Of a stretch of DNA of 17,899 nucleotides, positions 1 to 7,715 are shown piece by piece. A program made the position numbers and the translations under genes. A model generated the notes under the pieces. It did no database searches and was not told the origin of the DNA. It was given only the letters and a program-made list of their open reading frames with translations. Each line of letters starts with the position of its first letter. Within the stretch, counting starts at the first letter, position 1. The stretch lies in assembly GCA_034675265.1 (NCBI GenBank), contig JAUCDK010000023.1, positions 1 through 17,899 on the forward strand. The letters are read 5' to 3'. This DNA comes from UBA7396 sp034675265 (GTDB lineage Bacteria > Patescibacteriota > Gracilibacteria > BD1-5 > UBA6164).

Positions 1-247
1 CTCTTGCTTCTTCAAAAGAAAGATCATATTGTTCAAATTTTTGGTTTTGTTTGATGATTTGTTTCATCTTTTTTTCAAGTGCTTTTAAATCTTCTTCTTT
101 GAATTCGATTCCATTGAAATCAAAATCATAATAAAATCCAGTATCAATATCTGGACCGATAGCCATTTTTACATCATTTCCATAAAGGGCTTTTACTGCT
201 TGTGCCATAATATGACTGAGCGAGTGTCTTTTTGTAGAGATTTCCAT
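1..247 (-). CDS. thrS: threonyl-tRNA synthetase, N-terminal part (runs off the window)
   Basis: Charges tRNA-Thr with threonine in the cytoplasm. The 82 visible residues start MEISTKRHSLSHIMAQAV and continue with AIGPDIDTGFYYDFDF, matching the start of the editing (N2, HxxxH-type) domain of bacterial ThrRS. The N-terminal TGS domain of roughly 60 residues found in most bacterial ThrRS is absent: the protein begins directly at the RHS motif, and the frame upstream of this ATG hits a TAA after about a dozen codons with no earlier start. All four visible glycines use GGA or GGT, none TGA. The catalytic core lies beyond position 1. The identification is firm; loss of the TGS domain is what the sequence shows, its consequence is not known to me. 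Confidence 0.95.
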   Translation of the reverse strand, partial: MEISTKRHSLSHIMAQAVKALYGNDVKMAIGPDIDTGFYYDFDFNGIEFKEEDLKALEKKMKQIIKQNQKFEQYDLSFEEAR

Positions 248-291
248 AATTTTTGTGGTTAAAAAGTAATGAGTAATTTATAATGAATTAT

Positions 292-426
292 TTAGATTTT
301 ATTTCATCTCAAACAGGTTATTGATTCTTAAAATCTAATTTTTTCATAAAAAAACTCCTAAATTTCTTTAGAAGTTCTTGTTTTTAATATTATTACACAA
401 CAAAAAAACATCTAAATTTTAGAAGT
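292..426 (-). promoter_or_regulatory. hairpin-rich leader of thrS with terminator-like structures (possible attenuator)
   Basis: Read on the minus strand, this leader holds three inverted repeats. Hairpin 1 (408-426) has TCTAAA/TTTAGA arms and is followed by seven T. Hairpin 2 (353-376) has arms AACTTCTAAA and TTTAGGAGTT with a GAAA loop and also runs into a T tract, so it looks like an intrinsic terminator upstream of thrS. Hairpin 3 pairs 329-338 with 292-301 (perfect 10-bp arms, TTAGATTTTA). The GGAG inside the 3' arm of hairpin 2 sits seven bases before an ATG (345-347) opening a nine-codon ORF (MKKLDFKNQ, stop at 318-320). No T-box consensus was recognised and the mini-ORF has no threonine codons. 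The whole stretch 248-583 contains no other gene. A regulatory role is inferred from structure only. Confidence 0.4.
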
Positions 427-524
427 ATTTATAGTAGTTATGGTTACAAGTTGTGCGAAGCTCATATGTCTTTATTAAAAAGTAACATTTATAGTTTATA
501 AAAAAATAATTATTTGTCAAAAAT

Positions 525-553
525 TTGATTTATTTTTGTGTTTATGTTAAAAT
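525..553 (+). promoter_or_regulatory. promoter for the pilT operon
   Basis: A -35 like TTGATT (525-530) and a -10 like TAAAAT (548-553) are separated by 17 bp, and the -10 carries an extended TGT immediately upstream. This predicts transcription starting near 560, about 25 bases before the first gene at 584. Assigned by consensus only. Confidence 0.5.
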
Positions 554-583
554 GTTGCTAAGAATTATTTTTAAAAAATATGT

Positions 584-1066
584 ATGAATAAAACTTTAAA
601 CTGACTTTGAGAAGAAACAGAGGTATTTTCTCAAGCAAATTTTATGCTTTTGGAAGATGGAAATATTGAAATGACTTTATGGGAAAATGGGAGAAAAAAA
701 CAAAGATATATTCAAGATTATATCAGTATTTCGTATGATGATGCGGAACAAATTAAAAGATATGAAAGAGTTTGATATAAATTATTATGGAGTAGTGATT
801 TATGAAAAATTCCAGCAAACTTAACATCACTTATATCTAAAAATTGAGATAAATTTGAAGATTATAGAGATTTTTCAGATAAAAAATGATATTTTAATCG
901 TTGATTAAATATTGAATGAAAGCAATCTATGGCAATTTCAGGAGCTGAATGAAAAATACTTTATTTTATTAAAAGTACACAACTTCATCCTCAGGTTGCT
1001 CAAGAAGTTGTGAGTATAAAAAAAATACTTCAAGATTTTTTCGCTCAAATCTGAGCAACAAAATAA
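584..1066 (+). CDS. hypothetical protein, 160 aa, first gene of the pilT operon
   Basis: I do not recognise this family. Read in code 25 it gives a 160-residue soluble protein starting MNKTLNGLGEETEVFSQ and ending FFAQIGATK; no signal peptide or membrane helix is visible. Ten of its 13 glycines are TGA, so under the standard code nothing of it would survive. The middle has a charged, aromatic-rich stretch (residues about 45-110) and the C-terminus looks helical. It is followed after 21 bp by pilT on the same strand, with the promoter upstream at 525-553, so it is probably co-transcribed with pilT and the transglycosylase-like gene. A role linked to the pilus is possible from position but nothing in the protein shows it. 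Confidence 0.8.
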
Positions 1067-1087
1067 TTTATATCTTTATAAAAAAAT

Positions 1088-2131
1088 ATGCAAATAGCTG
1101 ATATATTGAAACTTGCATTAGAAAAAAATGCATCTGATATCATTATTACTGGTGGTTCAAAACCAAGCTTAAAAATTAATGGAGATATTTATTTTTTTGA
1201 TAATATTGAATCAATTTCAAAAGAAGAATCTAAAAAACTTACTCTTTCTATTATGAATGAAAGCCAAAGAGAAATGTTTTTAAAAACTTTAGAACTAGAT
1301 TTTTCTATTGAATTAAAAGGTTTTTCAAGATTTAGAGTAAATGCATTTGTGCAAAAAGATTGATATAGTCTTGTTTTTAGACCAATAAAAACACAAATTC
1401 CAGAATTTGAATCACTTCATTTACCTGAAATTTTAAAATCATTTATTCATAAAAAAAATGGACTCGTTCTTATAACTGGTTCGGTTTGAAGCTGAAAAAC
1501 AACAACTTTAGCATCACTTTTATGAGAAATAAATAAAACACAATCAAAACATATTATTACAGTTGAAGATCCAATAGAATTTGTCTATGAAAATAAAAAA
1601 TCAATTATTGAACAAAGAGAAGTTTGAACTCATACACTTACTTTTGATAATGGGTTAAAATATGCCCTGAGACAAGCTCCTGATGTGGTGATGATTTGAG
1701 AAATGAGAGATTTGGAAACTTTTAGACTCGCACTTCGTGCAGCTGAAACTGGAAATCTTGTGTTTGCTACACTTCATACTTCTTGAGCTGCAAGAACGGT
1801 AGCTAGAATTATTGATATGTTTCCGGGAGATGAAAAAGAAATCATTAAACAACAACTTTCAGAATCACTTTTATGAGTAGTTTGGCAACAACTTTTAAAA
1901 ACTGCTGATGGGCAGGGAAGAGTTCCAGCTGCAGAAGTACTTATAAATACAGTTCCAGTTGCAAATATGATTAGAAAATCACAAACTCACCAAATTCCAA
2001 ATGCAATGGAAACAGGAAAAGAGAGTGGAATGATTACGATGAAAGATTCTTTGGACAGCTTATTTCAAAAATGATTGATTTCAAAAGATTTATATGAAAG
2101 CAATCTTGCGTTACTTGATAGATATAATTAA
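1088..2131 (+). CDS. pilT: type IV pilus retraction ATPase PilT
   Basis: Hexameric secretion-type ATPase that powers pilus depolymerisation at the inner face of the membrane. The 347 residues match PilT end to end: N-terminal PAS-like region (1-100), Walker A GSVGSGKT (131-138, two of its glycines TGA), Asp box VEDPIEF, the QREVG and ALRQAPDVV segments, Walker B-type MIGEMRD, His box TLHTSGAA, and the C-terminal MIRKSQTHQIPNAM segment corresponding to the AIRNLIRE region that separates PilT from PilB. Nine glycines are TGA. No pilB, pilC or pilin gene is in the window. It lies 21 bp behind the hypothetical gene and 20 bp ahead of the transglycosylase-like gene, consistent with one operon. Length is normal for PilT, so the gene is intact. 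Confidence 0.96.
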
Positions 2132-2151
2132 TAGTTTATAACTAAAAAAAT

Positions 2152-3825
2152 ATGTTAAAATATATAAAAATTGATTTATTTTTACAAAATAATTTTGTAG
2201 AATCTGAAAATAGAAGTAGAGAAGAAGTAAAAACGCCAGTAGAAAATAAAGAACCTGATTTATCTCATTTATCTCCAGAAGATAGAGAAAGAATTGAAAA
2301 AATACAAGAAAAAATAAAAGTATTAGAAAATGAATTACAAATTACCAATGCATGAGTAAATGTAGTTTGAGCAAGAAAAGAAGTTTTAGAATGAAAATCA
2401 GATTCTCAAATTTCTTTTAGAGAATTATCAGAAGATTGAGCCTATCAAGTAAATGAAAGAGTTTTAAAATTAAAATGAGAATTATGAGAATTAAAAGAAC
2501 AAAAACAAATTCTTTTAAGAGGTATTGAAGTTGCAAAAGTAAATAAATTATCTGATTCAGAAATAAAAAGTATGCAAGCTATCACTTCAAAAGAATTTTT
2601 ATCAACTCCTGCAAATGAAAGATTAAGATTTATTACTCAAGGAAATATCGAAGCAAAAGATGTAAAAGAAGGATGAGAAAAATCACTAAATTTTACTTTT
2701 ACATTTGATGGAAAATTTAATAGAGAATTATATATTAGAACGACTGCTGGGCAAATTTTACCTGAAAATGTAAGAACTATAAAATCAGGAGAAGTTGAGT
2801 ATACAAGAACTGGACTTAATGGAGAATTTTTCTCAAATGAATGAAAAAGACTTTTGATTCATGAATGAACACAACTAGAAGTAGTTAAATTTTGAGCAGA
2901 AGATGAACTAAAACAAATTCAAGAAAATCTCAGTAATTGATTAAAAGAATATAAAGGAACTCCACATGAAGAATTAGCTTTAGAATCTTTGAAAAAATGA
3001 TATGATCCAAAATTTGTAATTTCATTATTTTGAGATAAAATTGCGTCATTATCAGTTTGAAAAAAAGAAACTATTGAAGATAAAATTACTGATATTGCTC
3101 GTTTACAAGATGATTTTCAGGAAGATTATCCAAGCGAAAAAGCTATTTTAGAATGAGGAAAACCTTCAGAAAAATTTTCTTGATATGTAGTAAATTCACT
3201 TAATCCATCAAAAATTTCTGAAGTTTCACAAATATATTGATATAATTTAGAAGTCGTAAAACAAACCAGAAGAGCAAATAATCCATCTCTTGGATGATGA
3301 CCGATGAATTTAGAAAATATCAATATTGAATGAATTTCAAAAGAAGAAGTTGATGCAATATTAAATAAACAAAAATTTACTCCAGGTTCAAAGGATGCAC
3401 AAGTTTTATTTCTTGCTGCTTGTCAAGCTGCTGATTTACCAAAAGATTGGTGTAATAAAGAAAGTCTTCATAGAATTTTATCTCGTGAATCAAACGGAAT
3501 GGTTGGAAGACTGAATTATACTATCAAATGACATAGTGTAGATAGTTTTAAAGAACAAGCACTTTCTTCTACAAGAAATAATCCAATTGGAACGGTTTCA
3601 ACTGCCTCATGACTTGGACAATTACTTTTGTCAAATGTTGATAAATATTATCCAGAAGGAAGAAAATGAATTTGAGATCCTCTCAATGAAGCAGTATGAA
3701 TGCTGAGATATATTAAGGATAGATATGGAAATCCAGATATAGCTTGGTCTGTATACGGAAAAACATGAAATTTTGATCATCCTCAAACATGAAGACAATA
3801 TAAATGATTTGCTGAATGATATTAA
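2152..3825 (+). CDS. coiled-coil protein with C-terminal lysozyme/SLT-like domain
   Basis: A 557-residue protein. Residues about 40-130 are Glu/Lys/Leu rich and probably coiled coil; the middle has no recognised fold. The C-terminal 120 residues resemble the lytic transglycosylase/lysozyme-like fold that cuts peptidoglycan glycan strands: a candidate catalytic Glu in the LSRESNG segment (E446), the ASGLGQLLLS segment (about 485-494, equivalent to the GLGQ/GLMQ motif of SLT domains), a Tyr-rich piece and the MLRYIKDRYGNP helix near 517-526 followed by AWSVYGK. No signal peptide or membrane helix is visible at the N-terminus, unusual for a wall enzyme, so it would need another export route. It directly follows pilT, which suggests wall passage or remodelling linked to pili. 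The family call rests on motifs; activity is not shown. Confidence 0.75.
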
Positions 3826-3826
3826 A

Positions 3827-3867
3827 AAAATAAAATGACCTCTCAAATTGAGAGGTCATTTTATTTT
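3827..3867. terminator. strong bidirectional terminator
   Basis: A perfect 20-bp inverted repeat with a core GACCTCTCAA / TTGAGAGGTC and A/T-rich flanks (3827-3846 and 3848-3867). The A tract on one side and T tract on the other let it end transcription from both directions, between the transglycosylase-like gene (+) and ndk (-). Confidence 0.9.
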
Positions 3868-3895
3868 AAGGCTTTAACATATTTTGATAGAATTA

Positions 3896-4342
3896 TTATC
3901 CAACAATTTTATCAGAGATTTTTTCGTAAGATGTAATTTCTCCATCTTTGAAAAATCTTTTTAATTCAACTGCAGCAGTTTCTGGACTGTCTGAAGCATG
4001 AATGATGTTTGCATCAATAGTAAGAGCAAAATCTCCTCTAATTGATCCAGGAAGAGCTTCAGCTGGATTTGTTGCACCAGTTAAATTTCTTACGGTTTTG
4101 ATTACATTGCTTCCAGAAATTGCCATAGCAACAACAGGAGCAGAAGTCATATAAGCTTTAATTCCAGGAAAGAAAGGTTTATCAGCTAGGAAATCATAGT
4201 GTTCACTTACGATTTCATCACTTAAAAGCATCATTTTCATTCCAACGATTTTTAAACCTTTGTTTTCAAATCTTGAAACTATTTCTCCAACTAATCCTCT
4301 TTGGATTGTATCTGGTTTTAATAGCACTAAAGTTGTTTCCAT
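3896..4342 (-). CDS. ndk: nucleoside diphosphate kinase
   Basis: Transfers the gamma phosphate between nucleoside triphosphates and diphosphates via a phosphohistidine. The 148-residue protein has the family start TLVLLKPDTIQRGLVGEI, the GATNP and PGSIRGDFA segments, and the active-site NIIHASDS (the His is the phosphate carrier). The length fits bacterial Ndk. It is the only long gene in the window without a single in-frame TGA: all eleven glycines use GGN codons, whereas neighbours use TGA heavily. It follows the response-regulator gene by 74 bp on the same strand but has its own promoter-like sequence, and ends at the shared terminator 3827-3867. Confidence 0.97.
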   Translation of the reverse strand: METTLVLLKPDTIQRGLVGEIVSRFENKGLKIVGMKMMLLSDEIVSEHYDFLADKPFFPGIKAYMTSAPVVAMAISGSNVIKTVRNLTGATNPAEALPGSIRGDFALTIDANIIHASDSPETAAVELKRFFKDGEITSYEKISDKIVG

Positions 4343-4374
4343 TGTATGGTACTTAACAAATAAAATGTGTGTGA

Positions 4375-4402
4375 ATTATACAAAAAAAAATTAAAAATCA
4401 AA
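4375..4402 (-). promoter_or_regulatory. probable ndk promoter
   Basis: On the minus strand there is a perfect TATAAT (-10, 4375-4380) and a weak -35 TTTGAT about 16 bp upstream. It would start transcription about 25 bases ahead of the ndk ATG at 4342. No Shine-Dalgarno sequence is evident in front of that ATG. Confidence 0.5.
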
Positions 4403-4416
4403 TTTAAGATTATATT

Positions 4417-5088
4417 TTATTCTAAAATATATCAAATATGAGGAATGGTTTGAAGAGGGAAGTTATCTCAGAGCTTTTTTCTGAGTTTTGAAAGAGTTGC
4501 ATTTATTGTATTATTTGTTACATCTGTAGAACGGTGTCACCAAATAACTTTTATAAAACTTTCTTTTTCTACTAATTTTCAGAGATTTTTTAAGAAATAA
4601 GTGAGAATAATTTTTTCTTTTTTGTTGAGAAAAGTTAAAACTTCTCCATTTAAAAATACTTCATTACTTAGAATATCAAAATAGATTCCTTTGTAGCGTA
4701 TTTCTTTATTATTGAGATTTTCATTTGATCTTCTTAATAATGCTTTAATTCTTGCTATGAGTTCATCTGGTGAAAATGGTTTTGTAATATAATCATCAAT
4801 TCCAATATTAAATCCAAATAATTTTTTATCTACTTCTCAAAATCATGAAATCACAATAATTGGTTTATTTGTTTTTTTACGATTTCTTAGTTCTTTTATA
4901 ATTTCATATCAAGAACCGTCTCAAAGCGAAATATCAATAATGTATAAATCACTAATATCTTCATAAAATCAACGATGCATAAATTCCTGAAAACTATAAA
5001 ATGCATCTACAATATATCAACTTAATTGTAGTTTTTTTGAGATTTTATTGGCAAGTAATTTTTCATCATCAATAAGTGATATATGCAT
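4417..5088 (-). CDS. OmpR/PhoB-type response regulator (no kinase nearby)
   Basis: A 223-residue two-component regulator. The receiver domain (1-118) shows the acidic pair D7-D8, the phospho-acceptor D52 in YIIDISL, the Ser at the T/S position (S81) and K103 in ITKPFSP. The C-terminal winged helix (about 125-223) ends with the typical VTNNTINATLSKLRKKLG and IPHIGYIL pattern of transcription-activating DNA-binding domains. Most glycines, including GDGSG and ISGFG, use TGA. No histidine kinase is in the window. The gene is divergent from the signal-peptide protein at 5227, which makes that promoter region a candidate target. The start at 5088 is the first ATG and lies only ten bases from a TATAAT box. 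Confidence 0.93.
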
Positions 5089-5098
5089 ACAAGTATGA

Positions 5099-5104
5099 AT
5101 TATA
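5099..5104 (-). promoter_or_regulatory. -10 box of the response-regulator gene, nearly leaderless
   Basis: A perfect TATAAT on the minus strand ends ten bases before the ATG at 5088. With the usual 6-7 bp to the start site, the mRNA would begin within a few bases of the start codon and could not carry a ribosome binding site. A -35 is not clear. Confidence 0.4.
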
Positions 5105-5163
5105 TATATTTTCTGAGATTATATATGAAAAATTTGATAAATCAAGATTTAAGTGAAATAAAA

Positions 5164-5191
5164 TTGAAATATATTTTTTAAGTAGTATTAT
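5164..5191 (+). promoter_or_regulatory. promoter of the signal-peptide membrane protein
   Basis: TTGAAA (5164-5169) and TATTAT (5186-5191) with a 16-bp spacer predict a start near 5198, about 29 bases before the ATG at 5227. It lies in the 138-bp divergent region shared with the response regulator. Consensus match only. Confidence 0.45.
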
Positions 5192-5226
5192 ATAAAAAAT
5201 ATATTTATTTTCTTAAAAATAAAATT

Positions 5227-5898
5227 ATGAAAAAAGTTGTACTATTTATAATATTTTGTTTTAGTTTTTTATCACAAGTAGAAGCTTTTGATTTTTATGC
5301 AAATAGATATGTGTTAGAAAATATTCAAACTTGAGAAAAAAAATATTTTCAAAATTCATTTTGATGAACAGGGAATATAATATTACAACAATTTGAAAAA
5401 ATATTATTTAATACCAAAGATTGAGAAAAAGTATTTGAAAATTGGAATCTTATTTGTTTTTATATTCTACCTGAGGAACCATACCATAAAAAATCAAAAT
5501 GTGAATATATTTGAGAAATAAAAAGCGAAATAACTTTAGATGATTTATCAAATAAAGATCATATTAAAATCATTATATCAATCATGATAAGTCAATTATG
5601 GTTATTTATAATTTGTTTTCCATTTAATTTTTTTGTATTTTTTGGAATTTCATATATTATTTTATGATGAAAGGTTTCTTTAAAAATGCATATGATAATT
5701 ATTGGGCTTTTAACTATTATAGTTGATTTAATATTGTGAATAATTGGTTTAAACTTCATGCAATTAGTACCAGTATTTTTTTGAATAGTAGTTTATTTCC
5801 CTTTTGTATTTTTACCTAAGTTTGTATTTGCATTATTTTGAATTTATAAATTTGTTTATTATAAAAAATATCAAAAAATAAATTCTATCGTAAGCTAA
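5227..5898 (+). CDS. hypothetical exported membrane protein, 223 aa
   Basis: Family not recognised. The protein begins with a clear signal peptide (MKKVVLFIIF..., cleavage likely after VEA at residue 20), then an extracytoplasmic segment of about 90 residues with two cysteines (C77, C92) that could form a disulfide, then three very hydrophobic stretches (about 114-147, 154-175 and 178-210) and a short basic tail KYQKINSIVS. This layout, a small exported domain followed by a membrane anchor of several helices, appears in CPR membrane proteins of unknown role. Its in-frame TGAs read as Gly. The start at 5227 is chosen because it gives the Lys-Lys signal-peptide head. Divergent from the response regulator and followed after 77 bp by the ABC exporter, which has its own promoter-like sequence. 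Confidence 0.8.
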
Positions 5899-5916
5899 TA
5901 TAATTTGTATTTTTAT

Positions 5917-5944
5917 TTGTAAAATAAAATTTATTTTTTATTAT
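5917..5944 (+). promoter_or_regulatory. promoter of the ABC exporter operon
   Basis: TTGTAA (5917-5922) and TATTAT (5939-5944) with a 16-bp spacer, the same -10 and spacing as the promoter at 5164-5191. The predicted start is near 5951, about 25 bases before the ATG at 5976. Confidence 0.4.
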
Positions 5945-5975
5945 ATAGGATACCATAGAATTAATAAATGAAAAT

Positions 5976-7715
5976 ATGAATCAAGAAAAAATACCAACCA
6001 AAAAAACTCTTATGAGTATTTTGATACCATATAGAGGACTTATCATACTTTTAGTTATTTTTACTCTTGTTTGAAATACCATCAACCTCTTGATTCCTAA
6101 GATTATTTCTAATGGAATTGATAGTTATTCGGGAGTTGATTTTTCTCTGATGAATGTAGTTATAGAATTCTTTTTTGCATCACTTTTTATATTTATATTT
6201 TTGTATTTTCAAAATTTACTTCAGGTTTATATTTCAGAAAAAGTAGCAAAAAATTTGAGAACACAAATGATTGAAAAAATTTCATATGAAGATTATAATT
6301 ATGTTCAAAAAGTTACTCAAGCAAAACTTTTAACCAATTTAACTTCTGATGTAGACGGAGTAAAAATGTTTGTTTCTCAAGCTATTTCATCAATTATTTC
6401 ATCAATTTTTTTGATTATAGGAACAAGCATTTTACTTTTTTCAATAAATTGGGAACTTACCTTAGCTATTTTACTGGTTCTGCCAATTATTTGAGGAGCA
6501 TTTTTTATTGTTTTTGGGAAGGTCAGAGTTTTATTTAAAATCAATCAAGAAAATATTGATAGATTAAACAAAACTATTAATGAAAGTATTTTATGATCAA
6601 CTTTGGTGAGAATATTAAATTCTCAAGCTTTTGAATATGATAAATTTTTAGAAATTAATGAAAAAACAAAACAAAATTCTGTAAAAATTCTGAGATTATT
6701 TGCTATTTTAATGCCCGTTATTACTTTTACAGTAAATATCGCAATTTTAATTATTTTAATGCTTTGATGATATTATGTTATTATTGAAAGTATGACACTT
6801 TGAGATTTTACAGCATTTAATACCTATCTTTCTATACTGATTTTTCCAGTAATGATTTTGGGTTTTATGAGTTCTCTTATTGCTCAAGCAACAGCTTCTT
6901 TTGAAAGAATTTCAGAAGTTTTATATTTGGATAATAAAAAAGTTGAAGGAACTATCAAAAAAGATATGACTTGAGATATAAAAGTCTCAGATCTCAATTT
7001 ACAATTTTGAGATAAACTGACTTTAAAAAATATTAATTTTTCTATAAAACCACACTCAAAAACAGCAATTATTTGACCAACAGCAGCAGGAAAAAGTCAG
7101 CTTTTATATATTTTAACATGATTATTAGAGCCAACTTCAGGAAGTGTAAAATATGAAAATATTGAATTAAAAGATTTTGATAGAGAATCACTGAGTTCAC
7201 AAGTAGGATTTGTTTTTCAAGATAGTAATTTATTTCAATTGACTTTGAGAGAAAATATAGCGTTTAGTCCTGATGTGAGTGATGAAGATTTACAAAAAGC
7301 AATAGAAACTTCTGAACTGAAAAATTTTATAGAAACACTTCCTGAAAAGCTAGATACTTTAGTAAGTGAAAGATGAACGAGTCTTTCATGAGGACAAAAA
7401 CAAAGAATTATGTTAGCAAGAGCATTATCGATACAGCCAAAAATACTTTTCTTGGACGATTTTACTGCTAGACTTGATACAAAAACAGAAAAGAAAATAC
7501 TAGAAAATATAAGTAAAAATTATCCTGATATTACGATTGTTTCAGTAACACAAAAAATAGATCCAATAAAAAATTATGACCAAATAATTTTGATTATGGA
7601 ATGAGAAATATTAGCTATGGGGAAACACGAAGAGTTAATGTCAAAAGTTCCAGAATATGTTCAAATTTATAATTCACAACTAAGCACAAATAACTATGAA
7701 TTACAAGCTGAATAA
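5976..7715 (+). CDS. ABC exporter half, degenerate nucleotide site (TM287-like)
   Basis: A 579-residue half transporter: N-terminal membrane domain (about 15-310) with type IV exporter helices and the coupling-helix region near LRTQMIEKI, then a nucleotide-binding domain from about 340. Walker A is GPTAAGKS (367-374), the signature is an intact LSGGQ (470-474, first Gly = TGA), but the Walker B is LFLDDFTA with Asp at the catalytic Glu position (D495) and the switch His is replaced by Gln (VTQK, Q526). The same pair of changes marks the degenerate subunit of heterodimeric exporters such as TM287 of TM287/288. Partner is the overlapping next gene. Substrate cannot be told from the sequence; drugs, lipids or peptides are all possible for this class. 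The start at 5976 puts a short basic tail before helix 1. Confidence 0.93.

Noticed and set aside
400..470. T-box or tRNA in the thrS leader region
   Set aside because: No T-box consensus or cloverleaf could be built; only short hairpins are visible.
1655..1855. Minus-strand ORF inside pilT
   Set aside because: Antisense shadow of the well-conserved PilT Asp-box/His-box coding region; no recognisable protein features.
5921..5938. AT-only hairpin after the 223-aa membrane protein as terminator
   Set aside because: The arms are pure A/T with almost no loop and overlap the spacer of the next promoter; too weak to call.
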